Assembly (NCBI GenBank): GCA_964410625.1
Contig: CAYPHY010000026.1
Coordinates: forward strand, 1 to 64,000
Length of the DNA: 64,000 nucleotides
From: CAYPHY01 sp964410625
GTDB taxonomy: Bacteria; Chloroflexota; Anaerolineae; Promineifilales; Promineifilaceae
Reading direction: 5' to 3'
The notes under the pieces are model-generated. The model was not told the origin of the DNA. It worked only from the letters and a program-made list of their open reading frames with translations, and searched no databases. A program made the translations under genes and the position numbers. This document shows positions 34,811 to 43,397 of the stretch, piece after piece (the stretch's first letter is position 1; each line of letters starts with the position of its first letter).

Positions 34811-35686
34811 CTAATCCCGAAAGGCAAAGCCGCTATCTACTGCATCGGCCGCACCCAGACAATAAATAATCTTCGTCGCATAAACGACCGGTACACTTTG
34901 CCAATAACGCCAGAACAACGGCCGCCGGTAAATGCCAAGTGTAACGCGGACGGCGATCAGCGGCGAGAGCAGCCGCAACCAGCGCGAGCGGCGGGCAAAG
35001 CGCGGCGTGCCAAACTCCTCCGGGTAGCGATGGCGCACGCGGATCGCATTGTGGCCGAGATTGCGCCAGTGGCGCACCACATCCGCCCAGGTGGTACGCG
35101 CCGGAGCATGGCGCACAATCGCTTGTGGCGCAAAGTAAAGCCGGTAGCCCGCCTGTCGCAAGCGAATCGTCCAATCGGTGTCCTCGGCCGCTGCCCCCGG
35201 AAAGGACTCGTCCATCCCGCCGACTTGCTCAACGGCCGACCGGTGCACACTCAGGTTCAACGTCGGCAAAAAGGCGCGATAGCCCGGCGGATGCTGCGGC
35301 ACAAACTCATGAAACATGGAGATGTTGTCACTTTGCGCCCAATAGTTGCTGCCCTGCAACGCCACCCCGCCACCAACCACCAGTTCGCCCGCTTCGTGGC
35401 ACTGGGCATGACGCGCCACCCAGTCCGCTTCGGGGATACAATCGGCATCCAGAAACAAAAACACCTCCCCCTGCGCCCGTTCCATCCCCAAATTCCGCGC
35501 CCGCGCCGCACACACCGGCACACCCGTATCCACAAAGTCAACCTGCGAAAAACCAGCCAACACCCCCGCTTCATCACGGCCGACCACAATCACTTCATCC
35601 GGCGGCCGTGTCTGCGCCTGCAACGCCCCCAACGTCCGCCCCAACGTCGGCGCATTCAGGCTCGGTATAATCAACGAAATCTGCAT
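34811..35686 (-). CDS. Glycosyltransferase family 2
   Basis: A 291-residue cytoplasmic GT-A enzyme. Motifs: ISLIIPSLNAPTLGRTLGAL, PPDEVIVVGRDEAG, ARARNLGMERAQGEVFLFLDADCIPEADWV (metal-binding DAD) and AAAEDTDWTIRLRQAGYRLYF (ED acceptor-site motif). ATG 35686 is preferred over a TTG at 35695 that lies in repeat sequence. It closes the polysaccharide block 31379-35686. Donor and acceptor unknown. Confidence 0.9.
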   Translation of the reverse strand: MQISLIIPSLNAPTLGRTLGALQAQTRPPDEVIVVGRDEAGVLAGFSQVDFVDTGVPVCAARARNLGMERAQGEVFLFLDADCIPEADWVARHAQCHEAGELVVGGGVALQGSNYWAQSDNISMFHEFVPQHPPGYRAFLPTLNLSVHRSAVEQVGGMDESFPGAAAEDTDWTIRLRQAGYRLYFAPQAIVRHAPARTTWADVVRHWRNLGHNAIRVRHRYPEEFGTPRFARRSRWLRLLSPLIAVRVTLGIYRRPLFWRYWQSVPVVYATKIIYCLGAADAVDSGFAFRD

Positions 35687-35688
35687 AA

Positions 35689-35850
35689 CGGTCAATTGTC
35701 AATGGTCAATGGTTAATTGTCAATTGCTGCATTGTAGCGCGGGTTGCCAACCCGCAAGCTCCCCCTTTAACGCCACCGCACTCTACCCCAACCCTCAATC
35801 TCTAATCTCCAATCTCCTAGTCTTGTAGTCTCCCAGTCTCCCAATCTCCC
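35689..35850. repeat. Three repeat families in succession
   Basis: TCAATGGTCAATGG units (35694-35730), a GCGGGTTGCCAACCCGC palindrome (35740-35757), then TCTCCAATCTCCTAGTCTTG units to 35850. No gene in this stretch. Confidence 0.75.
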
Positions 35851-35862
35851 CACACCACATTC

Positions 35863-35889
35863 CTCAACATTTCTCAACATTGATATACT
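35863..35889 (+). promoter_or_regulatory. Candidate promoter with 10-bp-spaced direct repeat
   Basis: CTCAACAT at 35863-35870 and again at 35873-35880 (10-bp period, as expected for an OmpR-type regulator), followed by TGATATACT (extended -10, 35881-35889). Transcription would start at or next to the GTG at 35897, implying a leaderless message. Confidence 0.4.
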
Positions 35890-35896
35890 TCAAGTT

Positions 35897-37330
35897 GTGT
35901 TGAATTCATTGCGCGGCCGCTTAATACTCTCCTACATCGTCATCATTGGGTTGACGCTGGCCGTCGTTGCCATCGCGCTCTTTGGCTTCGCTACCCTATC
36001 CTCTGTGCGCTTCATCCCCGTCTTACAACGGCTGGCAACCCTCAGCCAAAATAACCAGCGACAAATCATCCAACTGGTCAACGCCGGAGGGGACGCGGCC
36101 GATCTGGAAGCCCTCCTCGAACAGACCGCCCGCGAGTTAGATGTACGCATTCTGATCACCACCAGACTCTCGCGCCAAATTTTCTATGATAGTGATACGG
36201 CCGACAATTGGGTTGGCGACCGCTTGACCGAGGTGGACCCGGTGCAGCAAATTATCATCCCCAATCTGGACCGCAACAGCATCTTCGGCCGTTTCCAGCA
36301 TCCCAACGGCAGCTTCTGGCTTGTCTATGCCCAACCCAACGCCGCTTTTGAGCAGGTGCTAATCTTCTATGCCCAGCCAGAACCGCAACCGGGACAATTC
36401 TTCCGCGAATTCTTCCTGCGCCCGCTAACCATCGCCGGGCTGGTCGCCTTTGTGCTGGCGATCATTCTGGCACTGTTGATCACCCGTTCGGTGGCCGATC
36501 CGCTGCAAAGGATGGCCGGGGCGGCCGAAGCCATTGCCCTCGGCGACTATGACCAGCAACTCCCCCCGCGAGGCCCCGACGAAGTGCGCCGCGTCGCCGC
36601 CAGCTTCAACACCATGGCCGCCCAGGTAAAAGCCACTCGCCAGATGCAGCGCGACTTTGTTGCCAATGTTTCCCATGATTTGAAGACACCGATCACCTCC
36701 ATTGGCGGTTGGAGCCAGGCCCTGCTCGACGGCACGGCCGACACCCCGGCCGACCAACGCCGTGCCGCGGAGACGATCTACGACGAGGCGCAACGCATGT
36801 CGCGCATGGTCAACGAGTTACTTGATTTGACTCGGATTGAAACGGGACAGTTGCAACTCGGCCGCCAGCCAGTAGACATTGGGGAAGTCCTGGCCGATGT
36901 CCACCGCAACCTCTCCCTGCGGGCATATGAAAAGCAAATTGACTTCACGCTCGACGTCTTGCCAACCCCACCGGTCACTGGCGACCTCGACCGGCTGACC
37001 CAGGTCTTCACCAACCTGGCCGACAATGCCTTGACCTATGCCCCCACAGGTGGACAGGTACGCCTGACGGCCCGCACTTTCGACGGGCAATGGGTGGAGG
37101 GGATCATCCAGGACAACGGCCCCGGCATCCCGGCCGAGGAGTTGCCACGCATCTTTGAGCGTTTTTATCAGGTGGAGAAGTCACGAACGCGAGGCGGCGG
37201 CCGTCGCGGTTCCGGCCTCGGCCTGGCCATCGTCCGCGAACTGGTCGAAGCCCACGGCGGCCAGGTCTCCGCCTTCAGCCGCCCCGGACAAGGCACAACC
37301 TTCACCGTCCGCCTTCCGGCAAGTCAATAA
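35897..37330 (+). CDS. Sensor histidine kinase (orphan)
   Basis: A 477-residue membrane histidine kinase. Helices at about 12-35 and 178-200 flank an extracytoplasmic sensor region. HAMP (DPLQRMAGAAEAIALGDYDQ) follows, then HisKA with FVANVSHDLKTPITSIGGWS and HATPase with NLADNALTYAPTGG, IQDNGPGIPAEELPRIFERF and GSGLGLAIVRELVE. The start codon is GTG 35897 (TTG 35900 is possible). No response regulator is adjacent, in contrast to the pair at 13-15 kb. Confidence 0.92.
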   Translation: MLNSLRGRLILSYIVIIGLTLAVVAIALFGFATLSSVRFIPVLQRLATLSQNNQRQIIQLVNAGGDAADLEALLEQTARELDVRILITTRLSRQIFYDSDTADNWVGDRLTEVDPVQQIIIPNLDRNSIFGRFQHPNGSFWLVYAQPNAAFEQVLIFYAQPEPQPGQFFREFFLRPLTIAGLVAFVLAIILALLITRSVADPLQRMAGAAEAIALGDYDQQLPPRGPDEVRRVAASFNTMAAQVKATRQMQRDFVANVSHDLKTPITSIGGWSQALLDGTADTPADQRRAAETIYDEAQRMSRMVNELLDLTRIETGQLQLGRQPVDIGEVLADVHRNLSLRAYEKQIDFTLDVLPTPPVTGDLDRLTQVFTNLADNALTYAPTGGQVRLTARTFDGQWVEGIIQDNGPGIPAEELPRIFERFYQVEKSRTRGGGRRGSGLGLAIVRELVEAHGGQVSAFSRPGQGTTFTVRLPASQ

Positions 37331-37352
37331 AAGTAAATCGATTAGAGATTGA

Positions 37353-37862
37353 CTAGGGGACCATAACAGTTACTTCGTCAATTTCTGCCAGATCAGTCAA
37401 AGTAGCCCCCATAGCGGCCAAAATTTTGTTCAGTGTAGTGAAAACAACATCGTGATGCCCATTTTCAATACGTGATAGACTTTGTGCGCTGATTCCGGCA
37501 CGTTCGGCGACTTCCTTGCTTGTAAATCCCTTACTTTGCCGGATTGTTCGCAGTCGGTGTCCAACGTCTTGTGCCGCCTCCTCAGCCACTTGTGCCATAT
37601 GTGCCGCAAATTTCCTGTCTGTCAAAAGACGAATCGTTGTCCATGGGATTTCTCGCACGCCAGTGGGGGTTGGTACGGAAATTTCATAAGCCGTAACCTG
37701 CATTTTATCCCAAAAAAGCCCCGCATTCCCCGGAGAGAGCAAACTTTCAGTCAATACTTTTACACGCTCACCGTTTTCAAATGAAACCACGAGATAGACA
37801 TCTTCGATGGCGGCCGTCACCATTCGTTGATATTCAGGTTCGTCCCATTTATTGATACGCAT
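37353..37862 (-). CDS. DUF2442 domain fused to XRE-type helix-turn-helix
   Basis: A 169-residue regulator-like protein. The N-terminal part (about 10-85) fits DUF2442 (TAAIEDVYLVVSFENGERVKV, VREIPWTTIRLL). The C-terminal part (about 100-160) is an XRE HTH (LRTIRQSKGFTSKEVAERAGISAQSLSRIENG). It starts five bases after the DUF4160 gene, with the ribosome site inside that gene's end. DUF4160-DUF2442 pairs occur widely as small two-gene modules suspected to be toxin-antitoxin-like. The HTH would bind the operator upstream of the pair. Confidence 0.85.
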   Translation of the reverse strand: MRINKWDEPEYQRMVTAAIEDVYLVVSFENGERVKVLTESLLSPGNAGLFWDKMQVTAYEISVPTPTGVREIPWTTIRLLTDRKFAAHMAQVAEEAAQDVGHRLRTIRQSKGFTSKEVAERAGISAQSLSRIENGHHDVVFTTLNKILAAMGATLTDLAEIDEVTVMVP

Positions 37863-37867
37863 AGGAT

Positions 37868-38104
37868 TTAGTTTTCCTCATTTAGTTCACCCCAAGCTTC
37901 AACGATTTCTTCTAAATTCGCAATAAGGAGTTGCCTTCCAGCCTTGGGTAAAGACTCACCAGCTAATACTTTTAGGGAAGGGAGAGCAATGACTGTATCT
38001 TTTCCCTCCCATCTCACGTGACAGTGGGGAAGATGATGTGGTTGTCCCACTTCATAATAAACATAGACACTAAACCTCCCTACCTCAAGTACCTTCATCT
38101 CCAT
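37868..38104 (-). CDS. DUF4160 protein
   Basis: A 78-residue protein of the DUF4160 family: FSVYVYYEVGQPHHLPHCHVRWEG and KDTVIALPSLKVLAGESLP match the conserved core (HxPHxHV). Role unproved; it is usually found beside DUF2442 proteins. Several starts are possible: TTG 38107, ATG 38104, ATG 38098. The promoter lies so close that the ATG at 38098 would give a leaderless message. Cotranscribed with the HTH gene. Confidence 0.8.
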   Translation of the reverse strand: MEMKVLEVGRFSVYVYYEVGQPHHLPHCHVRWEGKDTVIALPSLKVLAGESLPKAGRQLLIANLEEIVEAWGELNEEN

Positions 38105-38106
38105 CA

Positions 38107-38134
38107 ATTATAAACGTATACGTTAATATAACAA
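38107..38134 (-). promoter_or_regulatory. Promoter with operator palindrome in the spacer (DUF4160-HTH operon)
   Basis: On the minus strand TTGTTA (38129-38134), 16-base spacer, perfect TATAAT (38107-38112). The spacer holds a perfect 12-bp palindrome AACGTATACGTT (38113-38124), a good operator for the HTH protein encoded second in the operon. Confidence 0.6.
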
Positions 38135-38213
38135 TCGAAACTAAGCTAGTGATCACATTGCCCCTCGTTTCTGCAACGGCTTTTTAGCTGCTAAGGCATA
38201 GTTTGTTTCGGTA

Positions 38214-38222
38214 TGCTATAAT
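38214..38222 (+). promoter_or_regulatory. Extended -10 promoter, probably leaderless transcript
   Basis: TGCTATAAT ends ten bases before ATG 38232, so the transcript would begin within about 3 bases of the start codon. No ribosome binding site is present. Confidence 0.45.
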
Positions 38223-38231
38223 CCGACGCGC

Positions 38232-39236
38232 ATGAATGGGAAGTTCGCGGGGAACCGCAAGAAGATTCTGGGGATTCTCCAGGTCGTATTGAGTCTGGTG
38301 CTGCTGGTCTGGTTGGTCGGCCGCGCCGGACTGGAAGAGGTCATCGCCACACTGGTCAGCATTGATCCATTGTGGTACTTCCTCGCTTTTCTCCTCTTCC
38401 AGCTCAATGTCTTCATCCGCGCCTATCGTTGGTATATCTTGCTGCGGGCGTTGGACGATCGGCCGAGTTACCTCTACCTCGTCTACCTCTACTACGTTGG
38501 CTTTTTCGCCAACAACTTCATCCCCTCTGGCTTCGGCGGGGATTTGGTGAAAGTGATCACGCTGCGCCAAAGTCATGGGCATGGGGCGGAAGCGTTGAGT
38601 TCGGTGTTGATGGAGCGTGTCACCGGCCTGGTTGGCTCTTCGCTGATCGCGCTGATCGCCCTCATATGGAACCTTTCCAGCCACACGGCCGAGATTGACC
38701 TACCGCCCTTGCTATGGACGATGGTCGCCGTCTTCAGTCTGGGTATCCCGATCCTCTTCTTCGCCGCCCGTTGGCTTGATCCATTGAGCTTCCTGGCGAG
38801 AAGGTGGCCGGCCGTCAGGCGATTGCCCTTCTATGACCGTATCGAACGGCTGGTAAACACCATTCACCGTTATCGCAAGCGCACCCTGCTTTATTCATTG
38901 TTGATCAGCCTGCCTTTTACGCTCAATCTGGTTTTTGTGCAGATCATCACCGCCCACGCGCTGGACATTGATCTCCCCTTTGCCGTTTTCGCCCTGTTTG
39001 TGCCGCTGATTTCTTTGGTCAATTTATTGCCGATAACATTTAACGGCCTGGGACTGCGCGAGGGGACCTACCAGTTCCTATTTATGCCCATTGGTGTCTC
39101 CAGCGCGGGAGCGATTGCCATGTCACTGGCCTTCTACTTCCTGCGCTTCAGCGCCGGACTGCTCGGCGGCCTGTTCTATGCCATCCGCAGCGTGACCGGG
39201 CTGGTATCGGCACCACGCACGGGCGGTTTATCCTAA
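38232..39236 (+). CDS. Lysylphosphatidylglycerol synthase TM-region family protein (UPF0104)
   Basis: A 334-residue membrane protein with about eight helices of the LPG-synthase transmembrane (AglD/MprF flippase-like) family. The characteristic sequence is VFIRAYRWYILLRALD, FANNFIPSGFGGDLVKVITL, LMERVTGLVGS and FNGLGLREGTYQFLF. Only the membrane half exists; the aminoacyltransferase domain of MprF is absent, as is usual for stand-alone members. A role in lipid or lipid-linked sugar translocation is inferred from the family. Confidence 0.88.
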   Translation: MNGKFAGNRKKILGILQVVLSLVLLVWLVGRAGLEEVIATLVSIDPLWYFLAFLLFQLNVFIRAYRWYILLRALDDRPSYLYLVYLYYVGFFANNFIPSGFGGDLVKVITLRQSHGHGAEALSSVLMERVTGLVGSSLIALIALIWNLSSHTAEIDLPPLLWTMVAVFSLGIPILFFAARWLDPLSFLARRWPAVRRLPFYDRIERLVNTIHRYRKRTLLYSLLISLPFTLNLVFVQIITAHALDIDLPFAVFALFVPLISLVNLLPITFNGLGLREGTYQFLFMPIGVSSAGAIAMSLAFYFLRFSAGLLGGLFYAIRSVTGLVSAPRTGGLS

Positions 39237-39317
39237 GAATCCATACAATCCATCACGCAAAACACTTGGCGGACATGTGGTGGACACATGGTTATAAAGA
39301 GTAGAAAGTGAGTCTTA

Positions 39318-40979
39318 ATGCTTCGTAAAGTTGCTGTTTTTGGGTTAGATGGGGTGACGTTCGATTTGTTGCGGCCGTGGATGGACGAAGGCCGCTTGCC
39401 CAATCTAGCCCGCCTAATGGCCGCCGGAGCCAGCGGGCCGTTGCGCTCTACCATCCCCCCCGTTTCCGCTTCCGCCTGGGCCTCCTTTGCCACCGGGACC
39501 AATCCCGGCCAACATGGACTGGTGGACTTCACCTATCCCAACCCGGAAGGGTACGACATCCGCGTCACCAATGGGCTGACCCGTTCCGCCCCGGCATTGT
39601 GGGAGATCATCGGCCGCGCCGGAGGAACCAGTGGCATCGTCAGCCTGCCGATGACCTACCCGCCGCAACCACTCAACGGCTTCATGCTCTGCTCCTTCCT
39701 CACCCCCAGCCCGGAAAGCCAATATACGCAGCCGCCGGAGTTGAAGGAGGAGTTGTTGGCGGCCGTTGGCCCCTATCCGATGCATATGTCGGAGAAGGGG
39801 CGCGGCCAGGACCCGGCCGTCTTTGTCCGTGCCGTGCGCCAGATGGAGATTGACCGCGCCAAGACGGTTAAATATTTGTTACAGAACAAACCCTGGGACT
39901 TATTCATGTATGTCCTGGAGACGACTGACAACCTGCAACATGAAATCTGGCATTTGCTGGACGAGAGTCACCCGCGTTATGATGCGGAGACGGCCGCCCG
40001 CGTCGTTCCAGAAATCCATGACTATTACGCGACAGTTGACCGGCTGTTGGGCGAGATGTTGGCACTGGTTCCCGAAGAGGCGTTGGTCGTTGTTCTCTCC
40101 GACCACGGCTTCGGCCCCTTTCACAAGTTTTTCCACATCAACAACTGGCTGGCAGCCAACGGCTGGTTGGCCTTTCGCCGTTCGCCACTGAGCTTACTCA
40201 AGCGTGCCGCCTTCCGGCTGGGCGTGACGCCGATCAACAGCCTGAAGTGGCTGACGGCGTTGCGGCTGAGTGGGATGCGCAAGAACGTCAAGCGCGGCCG
40301 AGGCGGAAAGCTGTTGCGCCGTGTCTTTCTCTCTTTCAATGACGTTGATTGGTCGCGGACGAAGGCGTTTTCCGTCGGCAACTTTGGGCAGGTCTATCTT
40401 AATGTACAGGGGCAACGGCCGCAAGGAGCCGTCCCCCCTGCGGAGTATGAGGCATTGCGCGAGGAGATTGCGCGGGCGGCCGTTGCCCTGCGCGACCCCG
40501 ACGACGGCAGCCAGGTCGTGCCGGTTGTTTATCGTCGTGAAGAGGTGTTTCAAGGCACAAGTGCCGACCGCTTGCCCGACCTGGTGCTGCACACCGACCG
40601 CGCTCGCTATGTCTCCTTCGGCCACGCTGACTTTGGCTCGAACCGCATCATCGAACCCAGCACGGGGCAGACGGGCCACCATCACATGGTCGGCATTGTC
40701 GGCTTGAAGGGGCCGGACGTTCGCGAGGGGATACAACTGGACGAAGCGAGCCTACTCGACCTCGCGCCGACCATTCTGCACTATCTAGGTTTACCTGTCC
40801 CGGCACATATGGACGGCCGTGTGCTGACCAACGCCTTCACAGATACCTTTAACGCCGAGAATCCAGTGCAGATAGCGGCCGAGGATAATAACAGCAATGA
40901 TCGACAGGACGATGTTTACACGGAGGCCGAAGAAGAACTCGTCCTCGCCAAACTACGCGACCTAGGGTATGTGGCATAA
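39318..40979 (+). CDS. Alkaline-phosphatase-fold phosphodiesterase/nucleotide pyrophosphatase-like protein
   Basis: A 553-residue enzyme of the type I phosphodiesterase/nucleotide pyrophosphatase family. Metal-site elements are visible: VAVFGLDGVTFDLLRPWMDE (first Asp), nucleophile region TIPPVSASAWASFATGTNPG, VLSDHGFGPFHKFFHINNWL (Asp-His pair) and GHHHMVGIVGLKGP. No signal peptide is seen, so it is probably cytoplasmic. In this superfamily substrates range from nucleotides to phospho-glycans, and the neighbouring GT2 and membrane protein suggest glycan metabolism. Ends DLGYVA, typical of this Chloroflexota group. Confidence 0.88.
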   Translation: MLRKVAVFGLDGVTFDLLRPWMDEGRLPNLARLMAAGASGPLRSTIPPVSASAWASFATGTNPGQHGLVDFTYPNPEGYDIRVTNGLTRSAPALWEIIGRAGGTSGIVSLPMTYPPQPLNGFMLCSFLTPSPESQYTQPPELKEELLAAVGPYPMHMSEKGRGQDPAVFVRAVRQMEIDRAKTVKYLLQNKPWDLFMYVLETTDNLQHEIWHLLDESHPRYDAETAARVVPEIHDYYATVDRLLGEMLALVPEEALVVVLSDHGFGPFHKFFHINNWLAANGWLAFRRSPLSLLKRAAFRLGVTPINSLKWLTALRLSGMRKNVKRGRGGKLLRRVFLSFNDVDWSRTKAFSVGNFGQVYLNVQGQRPQGAVPPAEYEALREEIARAAVALRDPDDGSQVVPVVYRREEVFQGTSADRLPDLVLHTDRARYVSFGHADFGSNRIIEPSTGQTGHHHMVGIVGLKGPDVREGIQLDEASLLDLAPTILHYLGLPVPAHMDGRVLTNAFTDTFNAENPVQIAAEDNNSNDRQDDVYTEAEEELVLAKLRDLGYVA

Positions 40980-41009
40980 ATACGGAACGCAGATTTTCGC
41001 GGATGAAAC

Positions 41010-41208
41010 ACAGATTTTCGCAGATTTCAAAGATAAGGAATAAAGATCAGCGTTAATCTGCGTTGTATCAGCATAATCAGCGTAACGCTTTCAGAATGAC
41101 GGAACGCAGATTTTCGCAGATTTCAAAGATAAGGAATAAAGATCAGCGTTAATCTGCGAGCAATTCTTATTGCCCATCCGCGTAATCAGCGTAACACTTT
41201 CAGAATGA
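41010..41208. repeat. Imperfect tandem duplication with CAGATTTTCGCAGA units
   Basis: A 52-base segment recurs at about 41011 and 41107 nearly unchanged, and a 26-base segment (TAATCAGCGTAACGCTTTCA...) recurs at 41074 and 41183. The right end contains the ATG (41205) of the next gene. Confidence 0.85.
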
Positions 41209-42215
41209 AAGATTTGAGCCTGGTCATTCCGGTTTATAACGAAGAGGAGAACCTGCGGCCGTTGGCGGAGGAGATTCGCGCGGCGTTGGATGGCGAGGGG
41301 CTGGACTATGAAGTCATTCTGATTGATGACGGCAGCAGCGACAACAGTTTCGAGATCATGCGGGAGCTACACGCGGCCGATCATCGCATCGTCGCCATTC
41401 AGTTCCGGCGCAATCATGGGCAGACGGCCGCCTTCGCCGCCGGATTCGACAACGCTTGCGGCCGGGTAATTGTCACGTTGGACGCCGACCGGCAAAACGA
41501 CCCGGCCGACATCCCCAAGCTATTGGCTGAACTAGAAAAGGGGTACGATGTGGTCAACGGCTGGCGCATGAACCGCCAGGACGGCTTTCTCTTCCGCAAG
41601 TTACCCTCCTACTTTGCCAACCGGCTGATTGCCCGGCTGAGTGGCGTGCGGCTACGAGACCGCGGTTGCTCGCTCCGCGCCTTTCGCGCCGAAGTGGTAC
41701 GCGAGTTGCAACTCTATGGCGAGATGCACCGCTTCATCCCCGAAATGGTCAACTTCGCCGGATTCTCCATGGCCGAAGTGCCGGTCAACCACCGGCCGCG
41801 CGTCGCCGGAACCTCGAAATATGGCCTCTCGCGCACTTTTCGCGTCATCCTCGACCTGTTTACGGTCCTCTTTTTGCGCCAATATAGCGACCGGCCGATG
41901 CAGTTGTTCGGCCGCGTCGGAATCATCCTCGGCGGCCTGGGCGGGCTAATCGGCCTTTACCTGGCGGGGATCAAGATTTGGGCGGGGATTGTCGGCGGCT
42001 GGGCGGGGTTCCAGGCGACGGAGATTGGCGATCGGCCGTTGCTCCTGCTGGCGGTGCTGCTGGTCATTCTCGGCGTGCAGTTCCTGGTGATGGGCCTGAT
42101 TGCGGAACTAATCGTCCGCACCTATTACGAGACCCAAAACAAGCGCGTCTATGCGATTAAGGAGATTTTGCGCGAACCAATTGTTGGCGCTTCCGTTCCA
42201 GATGCCAACAACTAG
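41205..42215 (+). CDS. Glycosyltransferase family 2, polyprenyl-phosphate sugar transferase type
   Basis: A 336-residue GT2 of the dolichol-phosphate mannosyltransferase/ArnC type. Motifs: LSLVIPVYNEEENLRPLAEE, VILIDDGSSDNSFEIM, RNHGQTAAFAAGFDNACGRV, TLDADRQNDPADIPKLL and DRGCSLRAFRAEVV. Two C-terminal transmembrane helices follow (about 240-260 and 275-300). It likely makes a polyprenyl-phosphate-linked sugar, the donor used by GT-C enzymes such as the GT39 proteins of this window. The ATG lies inside a repeat. Confidence 0.92.
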   Translation: MKDLSLVIPVYNEEENLRPLAEEIRAALDGEGLDYEVILIDDGSSDNSFEIMRELHAADHRIVAIQFRRNHGQTAAFAAGFDNACGRVIVTLDADRQNDPADIPKLLAELEKGYDVVNGWRMNRQDGFLFRKLPSYFANRLIARLSGVRLRDRGCSLRAFRAEVVRELQLYGEMHRFIPEMVNFAGFSMAEVPVNHRPRVAGTSKYGLSRTFRVILDLFTVLFLRQYSDRPMQLFGRVGIILGGLGGLIGLYLAGIKIWAGIVGGWAGFQATEIGDRPLLLLAVLLVILGVQFLVMGLIAELIVRTYYETQNKRVYAIKEILREPIVGASVPDANN

Positions 42216-42239
42216 ATGCAAGCAACTAAAATAAATGTG

Positions 42240-43397
42240 TTAACTTTCTACTCGCAAAACATGCGTCACGGCCGTTGCCCCATTACTCCCTAAATTCTGG
42301 GCCATGCCAATCCGGGCATCGGCTACCTGCGCATCTCCCGCTTTACCGCGTAGTTGCTGGACAACTTCAACGATTTGATAGATGCCGGTCGCCCCGATGG
42401 GGTTGCCGCGGGCTTTCAGGCCGCCGAAGGTGCTGATCGGGATACGGCCGTCCCGCCCAATCGCCCCATCCCGCGCCAACTGCCAGCCCGTTCCCGGCTC
42501 GGCAAAACCGGCCGCTTCCAGGGAAAGGGCAGCCATGATGGTGTAGGAGTCGTGGAGTTCAAAGAGGTCAATGTCGTTGGTTGTTACGCCCGCCGCTTCC
42601 AATGCTTTGCGAGCGCTTTTTTCGGCCGCGCGGAGCCAGAGCGGGTTCTTGCGGTCGTGGAGGGCGAGGGTGTCAGTTGCCAGGGCAGAACCGGCGATAT
42701 GCACCGGTTGGGCAACCATGTCCAGGGCACGTTCGCGGCTGGTGACGATCACCGCCGCCGCGCCATCACCCAACGGCGCTTCGTCAAAGAGGCTGACCGG
42801 CTCGGCGACCATCGTCGCCGCCGTAAAAGATTCCGGCCGCAGACGATTGCGAAACATGGCGCGGGGGTTGGCGGCCGCGTTGGCATGGGCGTTGACGCTG
42901 AACCCGGCAAAGTCGGCCAGTTCAACGCCGTATTCGTGCATATAACGACGCATGATTAACGCCCCCATCCCGGCGGCCGTCAGCCCATGAATCGCTTCAT
43001 AATCAGCATCCAGCGCCGTGGCCATGGCCGCCACCACAGGGGAGCCGGATTCATCGGTCACTTTTTCAACACCGACGACCAGCGCGGTTTCAACAAGACC
43101 GCTTTCCACAGCCAGCACCGCCTGGCGCAAGGCGGCACCACCAGAAGCGTCGGCCGCTTCCACCGTCACCGCCTCAATACCGCGCATTCCGGCAAAGTCG
43201 GCCACCAGCGCACCGAGATGATTCTGGTTGCTCAACTGCCCGGCCAGCATATTGCCGACATAGATGGCGTCTACTTTGGTGATGTGGGCATCATCCAACG
43301 CCGCTTCAATCGCATACCACGCCAAGTGGCGAATGGACGTATTCCAATGCTCGCGGACATCCGTTTGTCCGCTACCGATAATTGATACGTTTGTCAT
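42240..43397 (-). CDS. Archaeal-type thiolase family protein (acetyl-CoA acetyltransferase-like), changed active site
   Basis: A 385-residue thiolase, third in the operon after HMG-CoA reductase and HMG-CoA synthase. In archaea the equivalent thiolase channels acetoacetyl-CoA to HMG-CoA synthase. ATG 43397 is used because upstream codons are repeat sequence. Conserved: DAIYVGNMLAGQLSNQNHLG, PVVAAMATALDADYEA, DLFELHDSYTIMAAL and GLKARGNPIGATGIYQ. The position of the nucleophilic Cys (usual EAACASGG) is Asp here (EAADASGG; codon GAC), and the usual GHPxGATG His is Asn. Either the chemistry differs or the enzyme acts as a structural partner. Confidence 0.85.
   Translation of the reverse strand: MTNVSIIGSGQTDVREHWNTSIRHLAWYAIEAALDDAHITKVDAIYVGNMLAGQLSNQNHLGALVADFAGMRGIEAVTVEAADASGGAALRQAVLAVESGLVETALVVGVEKVTDESGSPVVAAMATALDADYEAIHGLTAAGMGALIMRRYMHEYGVELADFAGFSVNAHANAAANPRAMFRNRLRPESFTAATMVAEPVSLFDEAPLGDGAAAVIVTSRERALDMVAQPVHIAGSALATDTLALHDRKNPLWLRAAEKSARKALEAAGVTTNDIDLFELHDSYTIMAALSLEAAGFAEPGTGWQLARDGAIGRDGRIPISTFGGLKARGNPIGATGIYQIVEVVQQLRGKAGDAQVADARIGMAQNLGSNGATAVTHVLRVES

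Noticed and set aside
34799..35716. 305-codon open frame on the plus strand
   Set aside because: Antisense to the clear GT2 gene; Arg/Pro/His-rich composition typical of a GC-driven shadow frame.
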